Below, piece by piece: positions 1 through 5,074 of a stretch of 5,074 bases of DNA. A program made the position numbers and the translations under genes. The notes beneath the pieces are model-generated. The model had not been told where the DNA came from and ran no database searches. It worked only from the letters and a program-made list of their open reading frames with translations. The stretch is from Campylobacter concisus. GTDB lineage: Bacteria; Campylobacterota; Campylobacteria; Campylobacterales; Campylobacteraceae. The stretch is from contig JAHADO010000116.1 of NCBI GenBank assembly GCA_018375265.1, positions 1 through 5,074 of the forward strand, read 5' to 3'. Numbering within the stretch: the stretch's first letter is position 1; each line of letters begins with the position of its first letter.

Positions 1-447
1 CAAAAAAGATTTACAAATTTCTATCAAAACCATGAAATTACACTAATACGCAACGCCATGTTTTCTTTAAAGTGTCTTCGTAATAGTGTAGCGCACAACA
101 ACTGTGTATTGACAAATATCTTTGAAGAGAGCCGAGAAATAAAGCAACAAGTGCTTTTAAAAATATTGTCTCCTGGTAGATATAAAATTCAGCCAAAATC
201 TAATGACAATATTGAGAAAATGCTAGCAAATCAAGCAACGAGTGATTTTTTAATGGTAGTTTTACTTGCTAGTCTTGTTGTCAAAAGTGACGGCATGTTA
301 AATTCTATCAGGCATGAATTAAGCATATTTTTTAAAAAGACATGTGCAACAAGATATAGGTTAAAAATTTTTGCAAAACATAGAAAAATAATCTCTCGCA
401 TAACCATGGTTTATAAAAGCTATTTACAAATTTTAAGCACGCATTAA
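1..447 (+). CDS. Abi family (Abi_2 / AbiD-AbiF type) HEPN protein, C-terminal part
   Basis: The frame is open from the first base of the window, so this is the last 148 codons of a gene that starts outside; the ATG at 58 is internal. Numbering from the window edge, a hydrophobic helix leads into LRNSVAHNN, which gives R27-x4-H32 (codons 79-81 and 94-96). This is the R-x4-6-H signature of HEPN ribonucleases, sitting where Abi_2 proteins carry their conserved RN-x-x-AH. After it comes a basic linker, then a hydrophobic helix (SDFLMVVLLASLVV, about 82-95) and a basic C-terminal helix rich in K and R, also as in Abi_2. Known for the family: HEPN Abi proteins act in the cytoplasm in abortive infection or toxin-antitoxin systems, and several cleave RNA. 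Inferred: this one is a phage-defence RNase and is probably functional, as both motif residues are present. The family call is fairly safe; the subtype (AbiD or AbiF) is not resolved. Confidence 0.8.
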   Translation, partial: QKRFTNFYQNHEITLIRNAMFSLKCLRNSVAHNNCVLTNIFEESREIKQQVLLKILSPGRYKIQPKSNDNIEKMLANQATSDFLMVVLLASLVVKSDGMLNSIRHELSIFFKKTCATRYRLKIFAKHRKIISRITMVYKSYLQILSTH

Positions 448-454
448 TTCGATA

Positions 455-465
455 TCTAATATAAT
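455..465 (+). promoter_or_regulatory. Candidate promoter (-10 TATAAT) for a small RNA behind the abi gene
   Basis: A perfect TATAAT lies at 460-465, eight or more bases after the abi stop codon, within TCTAATATAAT. An overlapping TAATAT at 457-462 is an alternative -10. No clear -35 is seen, which is usual for epsilonproteobacterial sigma-70 promoters. The expected start would be about 468-473, right at the 5' edge of the foldable segment. In DNA this AT-rich a TATAAT can occur by chance. Confidence 0.4.
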
Positions 466-468
466 CCC

Positions 469-531
469 ACTGATGTTCGTTAGACAAGATCAGTTCGAGT
501 TTAACAAGAAAAGCGAGGAAGTCCTCGCTTT
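469..531 (+). ncRNA. Candidate structured small RNA downstream of abi (pseudoknot plus hairpin)
   Basis: On the plus strand the segment can form an H-type pseudoknot. Stem 1 pairs 469-474 (ACTGAT) with 489-494 (ATCAGT), 6 bp. Stem 2 pairs 479-485 (GTTAGAC), inside the stem 1 loop, with 499-505 (GTTTAAC), 7 bp including one G-U. Loops are 4, 3 and 4 bases. Five bases later comes a 9-bp GC-rich hairpin (510-531). A TATAAT box precedes it. Known: structured RNAs are found beside AbiF-like Abi_2 genes, and type III antitoxin RNAs are pseudoknots. Inferred: this could be the RNA antitoxin or guide-like partner of the Abi protein. Against it: if transcription starts after 470, stem 1 loses its outer pairs; the U-tract after the hairpin is weak on this strand; and I cannot compare it with the known abiF RNA consensus. 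Confidence 0.35.
510..531. terminator. Hairpin terminator, possibly bidirectional
   Basis: AAAGCGAGG (510-518) and CCTCGCTTT (523-531) form a perfect 9-bp stem with a 4-base loop. It is the most GC-rich hairpin in a roughly 27% GC stretch. On the plus strand the tail is TTTAACTT, a short U-tract. On the minus strand the tail is CTTTTCTTGTT, a better U-tract. It can end transcription of abi or its RNA from the left, and of the minus-strand small ORF (538-684) from the right. The orientation suggests the minus-strand use is at least as good. Confidence 0.65.
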
Positions 532-537
532 AACTTA

Positions 538-684
538 CTACTTTATATCCATAATATTTGAATTTATCTGTTTGTTATCTCCACCTTTTACCATTAGTTC
601 TAGTATCACGGTAAAAACTATCCAGTTATGTAATAGTTTATGTAAAAATAGTAAAATTGCATTTAACAAATAAACTTGGAGCAT
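538..684 (-). CDS. Candidate 48-residue hydrophobic small protein
   Basis: A short minus-strand ORF runs from ATG at 684-682 to TAG at 540-538, followed by a second in-frame TAA. The first 31 residues are mostly hydrophobic (NAILLFLHKL, then NWIVFTVILELMV), compatible with one membrane helix. The tail is hydrophilic (VKGGDNKQINSNIMDIK). This layout resembles small membrane peptides, including type I toxins, but I do not recognise a family. In favour: the stop lies only 7 bases before the 510-531 hairpin, whose T-tract is best on this strand. Against: no Shine-Dalgarno sequence precedes the ATG, the start overlaps the ribosome binding site of the divergent gene at 690, and hydrophobic ORFs arise easily in AT-rich DNA. 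The frame stays open upstream of the ATG, so a TTG at 690-688 is an alternative start. Confidence 0.28.
   Translation of the reverse strand: MLQVYLLNAILLFLHKLLHNWIVFTVILELMVKGGDNKQINSNIMDIK
586..616. repeat. Inverted repeat TTTTACC / GGTAAAA upstream of the 690 gene
   Basis: TTTTACC at 586-592 and GGTAAAA at 610-616 are perfect 7-base inverted arms around a 17-base spacer, about 75-100 bases upstream of the ATG at 690. The arm-to-arm distance (24 bases, a little over two helical turns) would suit an operator for a dimeric regulator. It could equally be a weak RNA hairpin or chance. Confidence 0.3.
652..657 (+). promoter_or_regulatory. Possible -10 box (TAAAAT) for the 690-1738 operon
   Basis: TAAAAT at 652-657 sits 32 bases before the ATG at 690, which would give a leader of about 25 bases. 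The surroundings carry phased A/T runs (TTATG, TTTATG, TAAAAAT), as is common before Campylobacter promoters. No -35 is recognisable, and other AT-rich hexamers nearby would do as well. Confidence 0.3.
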
Positions 685-689
685 ATACA

Positions 690-1505
690 ATGTTTCACAT
701 ATTAAATCCCAAATACAATGAATTATCAGAGCAAAATTTCAAAGGGACTATAGATGAGATCTGGGACTTTGTGGATACCAACAATAGCCATATCCTATCA
801 AACCCACAAAACAAGATAAAGGGCAACAGACCACTAATAACCAAGAAAAGATTAACAGATATGATGGAAATGGAGTGGTCACCATTACAAGAGGAGATCA
901 ATTTCTCAAATTATCTATATTTAGTAATCAAAAATATGGAGAGTAAAATCAATGAATCCAGCCAGATCAATCAAGAACAAATAGAGCAGATCAAAAAAGA
1001 GTTAGTAAATTTACTAATAGCAATCAACCACGACTGGGTGAATTGGAGAGCGATGACTTGCGATACAATAGAACCAAGCGAGGAAGTGATAAATCGGATG
1101 AGGGCTTATATCGAGAAACGTCTGGACGTGGAGCAACAAGAGATAATGAGATCGACGTATCCAGCACCTTCGAACATTCAGTCAGGCGACTGGATGCACA
1201 GACTAACGATACTTTACCGCTGGACGACAGCTTTGGAGAACTTGGGGATGATAGACGACATCCAAGCCAGAGGGCTAGTGGACGAGGAGAAGCTAGGGGA
1301 GCTAACGATAGCTCTATACAGGCAGGAGTATTGGGAGAAGGATATTCTTTGCGAGGACGAAGCGAAGAAATTAAGAGAGATGGGCAATACGGATCTTGAA
1401 ATTTACAAGATAATGGGAGGTCTATCGATATATAAAGAATATCTCAATCTAAGCGACGCGAGATATCCGATGAAAGAGATAAGAGAAAAACTGCTAGGGC
1501 ATTGA
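690..1505 (+). CDS. Hypothetical protein, 271 residues, with mosaic base composition
   Basis: I do not recognise this protein. The start is set at ATG 690 because GGAG at 678-681 lies 8 bases ahead; the in-frame TTG at 657 has no such site. It is predicted cytoplasmic: no signal peptide or membrane segment. The sequence is largely helical and charged, with a likely coiled coil at about residues 87-113 (NESSQINQEQ onward, rich in Q, E, K and I). The second half is acidic and rich in W, R and E (NWRAMTCD, GDWMHRLTILYRWTTALENL). The DNA changes sharply inside the gene: counted lines give about 37% GC at 721-780, 22% at 901-960 and 30% at 961-1020, then 47-53% from 1021 to 1320, falling to 33-43% at the end. 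This suggests a chimera or a transferred segment. It is probably transcribed with the 73-codon gene, whose start lies 11 bases after this stop. Next to an Abi gene a defence or phage role is possible, but that is only guilt by association. Confidence 0.75.
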   Translation: MFHILNPKYNELSEQNFKGTIDEIWDFVDTNNSHILSNPQNKIKGNRPLITKKRLTDMMEMEWSPLQEEINFSNYLYLVIKNMESKINESSQINQEQIEQIKKELVNLLIAINHDWVNWRAMTCDTIEPSEEVINRMRAYIEKRLDVEQQEIMRSTYPAPSNIQSGDWMHRLTILYRWTTALENLGMIDDIQARGLVDEEKLGELTIALYRQEYWEKDILCEDEAKKLREMGNTDLEIYKIMGGLSIYKEYLNLSDARYPMKEIREKLLGH

Positions 1506-1516
1506 AAGGATAAAAT

Positions 1517-1738
1517 GTGGAAGAAAATTTTACACTAGATGAAAACACTTTACCCCTATGGCTTAAACAAGACTTAAAAAAGTTTTTGGATTGCAAAAAC
1601 TCAAATGTTCATCCTAATTTTGATTTAAGCTTATACTGGAGTGAGCTTTATACAACAATAAACATATCTCAGCTTAGTAAAGAGATCACAAAAGACGAAG
1701 CAGACTATTTAAGAAGAAAATATTTAGGAATTTGCTAG
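1517..1738 (+). CDS. Hypothetical small protein, 73 residues
   Basis: The gene starts at GTG 1517 with AAAGGA at 1505-1510 six bases ahead. The overlapping ATG at 1515 is in another frame that stops after seven codons, so GTG is the working start. The product is soluble and mixed in charge. Its second half (LYWSELYTTINISQLSKEIT, then DEADYLRRKYLG) has the layout of small phage and plasmid proteins that carry a Y-x-EL-Y-x-x-IN segment followed by IT-x-x-x-A-x-x-LR-x-KYL; this is recalled as a recurring pattern of unknown function, not checked. The 11-base gap after the 271-codon gene, with the binding site starting at that stop codon, suggests translational coupling and a shared transcript. 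Composition is AT-rich, unlike the end of its neighbour. Confidence 0.7.
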   Translation: MEENFTLDENTLPLWLKQDLKKFLDCKNSNVHPNFDLSLYWSELYTTINISQLSKEITKDEADYLRRKYLGIC

Positions 1739-1744
1739 ACACTC

Positions 1745-1786
1745 ATCTGCTATGGTATCTTAGAAATTTATTCTATATCTGCTATG
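1745..1786 (+). repeat. Pair of 10-base direct repeats (ATCTGCTATG)
   Basis: ATCTGCTATG occurs exactly at 1745-1754 and 1777-1786, 32 bases apart (about three helical turns), in the 118-base gap between the convergent genes ending at 1738 and 1857. No transposase or integrase is nearby. The gap (1739-1856) holds no gene and no GC-rich terminator hairpin that I can see. The repeats may be a binding site, remains of a small duplication, or chance. Confidence 0.35.
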
Positions 1787-1856
1787 TTTTGCAAATCAAT
1801 GCTACAGTAAAATCACGCCTAGTAAAAAAGCCTATATGTTACAAAAGATACTCCCC

Positions 1857-4640
1857 CTACTCAACCTCTAGCTTAACCTCTTTGCTATCTAGTCCAACTC
1901 TTTGTTTTACTTCGTTAAATTTTTGGATAAATCTGTTTTTATTCTCACTATCTATCAAATTTATTCCGCTTTTCGTAGATGATGCTCTTTGTATATTGCT
2001 ATCTCTTGCATAAATTTTGCATGGCTCTATATATGATCTATCTTTACCATCTATGCTTTGGTAGCATGTCTCACTTAGCTTATCATCTTCATATATATCT
2101 ATATCCCCATCGCTTAAATTTGAGCTTATATAGTACGTTCCTTTAGGCATATGCTCTGCTTTCTCATCTTTGCTCTCTTTATCAAAGATACCACCAGACA
2201 AGCTTGTATCAAAGCACATAGTGGCATCAGTATGCCCAAACTCATATATACAAAGCTTGCCATTAGAGTATTTTAAATAGATAGGTGCTTTTATATCTAC
2301 TCTAATATGTGTCTTTCCAAATTTAGTCTTAAACGCAGGTAATCTTAGATAGGCAAAAAACATTATGATATGGTTGCCATGATTTAGTCTTTTTAGTAGC
2401 TCTTTATCTTTTATATCATCTTTTGGGCTAAAGGTGATCTTTTTACCTTTAAATTTCTCTTCGCTTAAATTTATCGCCCCTGCTACCTTATCTACCATAA
2501 CCTCACTATTATATTTATCCTCTCTTATCACCTTATAAGCCCAGCTTATCTCTTTGTAGTCATCATCTCCCTTGTTTGGCAGATAAACAGCCTCTAAATT
2601 TAAAGTATCCTTTATGCTTAGATTTGTAGCGTCACTACTTTCTGAAGTATTTAGCCTTATCTCAGTTATATTTTTTTGATAAACAACCGTAGATACTTTG
2701 ATATCAAACTCAGCACCCCCATCTTTTTTATCTTTACTAGCCAAAGTTACAACAGCGGTGTCTTCTTTAGCATGTATCTCGCCAGTGTCATACCTTTTGC
2801 TTAGATCAAATGTAGCTATGATAAATTTTGAAGTCTTTTTAAAGCCTGAAGAGTTTTTGTCTAAATTTATATTTATTCTAAATTTAGCCGTATATGAGTT
2901 TTTAGAACTACTATCGCTATCTACATCTTTATCATCATTTTTCTTTAGGTAGTAAGAGGGATAGACCCTTTTATCTTCACTATTATGAAGATACACCTTT
3001 TTTATATCACAGCTTTTACCCTCTTCATCTTCTATGATTAGATTAGTGACCACTAAGTGGAAATTTCCTTCGCTTTTAGTTGAGATACTATCAGTAGCAT
3101 CTGGTAGCCTTAGCTTTATATCAAACATACTTGAAGCCTTGTCACTTCTTATACTATAGCTGTTTTCTTTGGCGAAATTTAAGAGATTAAAGTTCATTTT
3201 CTCAAAGAAGTTAAGAGTTATTACATTGCCACTATTAAAGGCGTATCTATCATCTTGTGATATGAAAATGTCGTTAGTATTTTTATATATGATGGTTTCA
3301 CCATTTGTAGAAGGCTTTATAAAGCTTATCTCATCATCTCTTGAGTTTTTATTAGGCCATCTTACATCTTGCTTATAGTTCATAAGCACTATCTCACTCT
3401 CATTACTATTCCCATCTGGGTTTAAATTTGAACAATCAAGCGATGTATTATCCGCTAAGACGATAGTAAAGGTTGTGTTTTTTGGTTGGATAGGCATTAC
3501 AGGAAGGGCTGAAGCTGTTGGATATATAAGCAAGATATCTCTTTTAGCTTCAGGCTTAAACTCGCCATTTTCTGCTCTTATCTTTAAAAGCTTATTTATC
3601 CTTGAGATATTATGGCTATTATCATCTTTTGTGGTGATCACATAGATATCTTCTAGCTTAAAGGTCTTTGAGGTGACATTTTTTAAAAGAGCATTTATCT
3701 TATCTGCAAAAAATTGCAAGATAGTGTTGTATTTTCTGTAGTGCGTGTTGAAGTCAGCATTGCCATTTGAGTAGCCAGCTATAGTTCTATTGCCATTAAA
3801 TTTTTTAGTCGTTTCATATTCTATAGCGTTTTGTAGATAGGTTATAGATGGCTCATCTTTCTCTTTTATCTTTGCTACATTTAAAAGAGAGAAAAGATCC
3901 AAACACTCTTCAAAGGATATTGCGTTTATGCTTATGTTTGTTAGGGTATTATTATTAAGCGCTTCATTATTTTCATTACTTTCAAAGAGTCCAAATTCAT
4001 TTGACTCTATAAATCTGCGTTTAGCTATGCCTATATTATTATCACCATTACTTTTATACCTTATCTCATACCAAGCTCCAAAGCGGTTTTTAGCTCTTAA
4101 GTAAGCTTTTAGACCATTTCCTACAAGGCTTGGATTATTATATGTCATGCTCATTAGAGCTATATATTCTCTGCTACCTATACTATTTTCATCTATCTTT
4201 TTCTCTTGTGGGCTTATAGAGGTATAGGCTAATTTTTTATTTAGACCATCTCTAAATATTTCAACAACCTCTGGCAATATATCACCGATTTGATTATCGT
4301 CTAATTCAAATGCACTAAATTTTAATTTTTTCCCATCTTTTGTTTTTATGCCATCAAGATACTCTGATACCTTAGATCTTAAATTTTCGTCGGTTTTTAC
4401 CTTTACTCCATTAATTGTATTAAGTAGTCCAATAAATTCTTTTTCATCCATCTTAGGATCAGAATATTTCTTATCACAAACTTTTTGTAATATATCTTTT
4501 AAGGTTACATTAAAACCACAACCTATGGTAGCTATTTTATTAGTATCATAATATAGTTCATATATAAAATCTTCAGCCTTTTTTAATGCATCTCTTAGTT
4601 TATTTTTAAAATCACTAGCATTTCTCTCATTGATTGGCAT
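1857..4640 (-). CDS. Large multidomain lysozyme-like (GH24-type) protein, probable secreted cell-wall-degrading effector
   Basis: The protein has 927 residues; ATG 4640 has AAGGAG five bases ahead. The N-terminal 220 residues look like T4-type lysozyme. E23, D32 and T38 have exactly the E-x8-D-x5-T spacing of T4 lysozyme E11/D20/T26, followed by IGCGFNVT. Later come REYIALMSM (157-165), FGAWYEIRY (187-195) and KRRFIESNEFGLF (207-219), matching the helical lobe and its RR-x-x-E motif. These enzymes cut the MurNAc-GlcNAc bond of peptidoglycan. Residues 330-374 could be a degenerate LysM. Residues 380-650 are beta-rich and unassigned. Residues 657-785 (EISWAYKV at 697-704) resemble an Ig-like sandwich. 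Residues 786-912 resemble an L,D-transpeptidase fold lacking its His/Cys. There is no signal peptide or membrane helix, so delivery to the periplasm would need a machine such as T6SS; this is inferred, as no VgrG, PAAR or Hcp is in view. A phage or tail-associated lysin is the alternative. It overlaps the upstream gene by one base (TAATG), so the two are co-transcribed. No immunity gene follows it. Confidence 0.85.
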   Translation of the reverse strand: MPINERNASDFKNKLRDALKKAEDFIYELYYDTNKIATIGCGFNVTLKDILQKVCDKKYSDPKMDEKEFIGLLNTINGVKVKTDENLRSKVSEYLDGIKTKDGKKLKFSAFELDDNQIGDILPEVVEIFRDGLNKKLAYTSISPQEKKIDENSIGSREYIALMSMTYNNPSLVGNGLKAYLRAKNRFGAWYEIRYKSNGDNNIGIAKRRFIESNEFGLFESNENNEALNNNTLTNISINAISFEECLDLFSLLNVAKIKEKDEPSITYLQNAIEYETTKKFNGNRTIAGYSNGNADFNTHYRKYNTILQFFADKINALLKNVTSKTFKLEDIYVITTKDDNSHNISRINKLLKIRAENGEFKPEAKRDILLIYPTASALPVMPIQPKNTTFTIVLADNTSLDCSNLNPDGNSNESEIVLMNYKQDVRWPNKNSRDDEISFIKPSTNGETIIYKNTNDIFISQDDRYAFNSGNVITLNFFEKMNFNLLNFAKENSYSIRSDKASSMFDIKLRLPDATDSISTKSEGNFHLVVTNLIIEDEEGKSCDIKKVYLHNSEDKRVYPSYYLKKNDDKDVDSDSSSKNSYTAKFRININLDKNSSGFKKTSKFIIATFDLSKRYDTGEIHAKEDTAVVTLASKDKKDGGAEFDIKVSTVVYQKNITEIRLNTSESSDATNLSIKDTLNLEAVYLPNKGDDDYKEISWAYKVIREDKYNSEVMVDKVAGAINLSEEKFKGKKITFSPKDDIKDKELLKRLNHGNHIIMFFAYLRLPAFKTKFGKTHIRVDIKAPIYLKYSNGKLCIYEFGHTDATMCFDTSLSGGIFDKESKDEKAEHMPKGTYYISSNLSDGDIDIYEDDKLSETCYQSIDGKDRSYIEPCKIYARDSNIQRASSTKSGINLIDSENKNRFIQKFNEVKQRVGLDSKEVKLEVE

Positions 4641-5074
4641 TAAAACTCCTTAAACTGATTAAGATACTCTCTTATAAGCCTAGTATCATTTCTATCTTTA
4701 AATCTGCTTTGGATAGGCATTCTACATATAAGATTATTAGCATATTTTCCTGCAAAAACTCTAAAGAAAAATTTATCGGCTATAATAAGAGAAGGTGTAG
4801 TGGAATAATTATTTGTGTCTATATACTCTCCAAATTTATCCTTAACTTCTGCTCCTTAATTTGAAGCATATAGTATCCTAACCATTCCATCTGAAAGTAT
4901 GTTTGCATCGTAATATTCTATGGTACTATATATTTTATTACTAAAGCTACTTCTGCCACTCTTTATCGCCTTTTTATAGACCTCTGTTGGAAAGTTATCA
5001 TCTTTTTCATAATCTAAGCCTCTCTTTTTAAACTCCGCCTTAGTCTCTTCTACCTCTTTAAATTTAGGGTTTTT
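4640..5074 (-). pseudogene. Upstream gene of unknown function interrupted by an in-frame stop, C-terminal part
   Basis: The minus-strand frame is open from the window edge for 72 codons (KNPKFKEVEE at the edge, ending in VRILYASN), meets TAA at 4858-4856, then runs on without any shift for 71 protein-like codons (GAEVKDKFGE to LIREYLNQFKEF) to a TAA at 4642-4640. Both halves have the same codon use and a normal mix of charged and hydrophobic residues, so this looks like one gene with a single-base nonsense change: CAA, GAA, AAA, TTA, TCA, TAT or TAC could each become TAA. No ATG, GTG or TTG lies soon after the TAA in this frame (the first is 46 codons on), so a second gene restarting there is unlikely. 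The family is not recognised, and the N-terminus is outside the window. Its place directly ahead of the effector-like gene would suit an adaptor, chaperone or immunity protein. A sequencing error is the other explanation for the stop. Confidence 0.65.
4646..4651 (-). promoter_or_regulatory. Ribosome binding site AAGGAG that fixes the start of the lysozyme-domain gene
   Basis: AAGGAG on the minus strand ends five bases before the ATG at 4640. It lies inside the last codons of the upstream gene (AAG GAG TTT TAA TG). The stop and start share one base, so translation of the lysozyme-domain gene may be coupled to ribosomes finishing the upstream frame. The internal TAA at 4858-4856 of that upstream gene could weaken such coupling. 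Confidence 0.75.

Noticed and set aside
473..673. 66-codon plus-strand ORF in the abi-690 gap
   Set aside because: No ribosome binding site precedes its ATG, it runs through the pseudoknot and the GC-rich hairpin, and it ends at the leader of the 690 gene. The structural signals explain this stretch better.
657..689. TTG start at 657 for the 271-codon gene
   Set aside because: ATG 690 has GGAG at good spacing, TTG 657 has none, and the extra 11 residues add nothing recognisable.
695..901. 68-codon minus-strand ORF opposite the start of the 271-codon gene
   Set aside because: Antisense shadow with no ribosome binding site; the plus-strand frame has better start signals and length.
1043..1399. 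118-codon ORF in another plus frame, rich in R, G, D and S
   Set aside because: It lies wholly inside the GC-rich half of the 690-1505 gene. Few stops occur there because of composition, and the R/G/S/D-rich product is typical of a shadow frame. No ribosome binding site is seen.
1755..1851. Distant inverted arms GTATCTT (1755-1761) and AAGATAC (1845-1851)
   Set aside because: Seven bases with an 83-base loop, no T-tract and no support from other pairing; likely chance.
1732..2013. 93-codon plus-strand ORF over the convergent gap and the end of the lysozyme-domain gene
   Set aside because: Most of it is antisense to the minus-strand coding sequence, it is L/S/F-rich as such shadows are, and it has no start signal.
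2698..4864. Plus-strand ORFs of 67-84 codons at 2698, 3169, 4348 and 4634
   Set aside because: All are antisense to the minus-strand lysozyme-domain gene or its upstream neighbour and encode hydrophobic shadow peptides without ribosome binding sites.
1..5074. CRISPR arrays, tRNA or rRNA genes, insertion sequences
   Set aside because: Scanning by eye shows no regularly spaced repeats, no cloverleaf-like segment, no rRNA stretches and no transposase-like protein.

Overview
The window is AT-rich and looks like Campylobacter or a close epsilonproteobacterial relative. The support is the AAA/TTT/TTA-heavy codon use, the very frequent TAAATTT/AAATTTA words in the large minus-strand gene, and compact genes with AGGAG-type ribosome binding sites. 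The species cannot be fixed from the sequence alone. It reads as an accessory region: an abortive-infection (HEPN) gene tail, a structured intergenic stretch, two unrecognised small or mid-size genes, and a large minus-strand lysozyme-domain protein behind a broken gene.

Left part (1-689). Bases 1-447 are the C-terminal end of an Abi_2/AbiF-type protein with an intact R-x4-H HEPN ribonuclease motif; its start lies off the window. The following 240 bases hold a TATAAT box, a short segment able to fold as an H-type pseudoknot, and a 9-bp GC-rich hairpin. This fits a small RNA partner of the Abi_2 protein, since such RNAs are known beside AbiF-like genes. On the minus strand the same stretch holds a 48-codon hydrophobic ORF that ends 7 bases before the hairpin, whose T-rich tail is better on that strand. 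The two readings compete, and both are recorded.

Middle (690-1856). Two plus-strand genes, 271 and 73 codons, lie 11 bases apart as a likely operon. Neither is recognised. The first changes abruptly in composition, from about 22-37% GC to about 47-53% GC near base 1020. The 118 bases after it separate the operon from the convergent gene and show no strong terminator.

Right part (1857-5074, minus strand). A 927-residue protein starts with a T4-lysozyme-like (GH24) domain carrying the E-x8-D-x5-T catalytic pattern, continues through beta-rich linker regions with a probable Ig-like domain, and ends in a region that resembles an L,D-transpeptidase fold without its catalytic His and Cys. It has no signal peptide. 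The best guess is a secreted antibacterial cell-wall-degrading effector, for example of a type VI secretion system, but no secretion gene is visible here. Just upstream, overlapping by one base, is the end of another gene on the same strand, interrupted by one in-frame TAA while the frame stays open and protein-like on both sides. No immunity gene follows the effector, because the next genes converge on it from the other strand.
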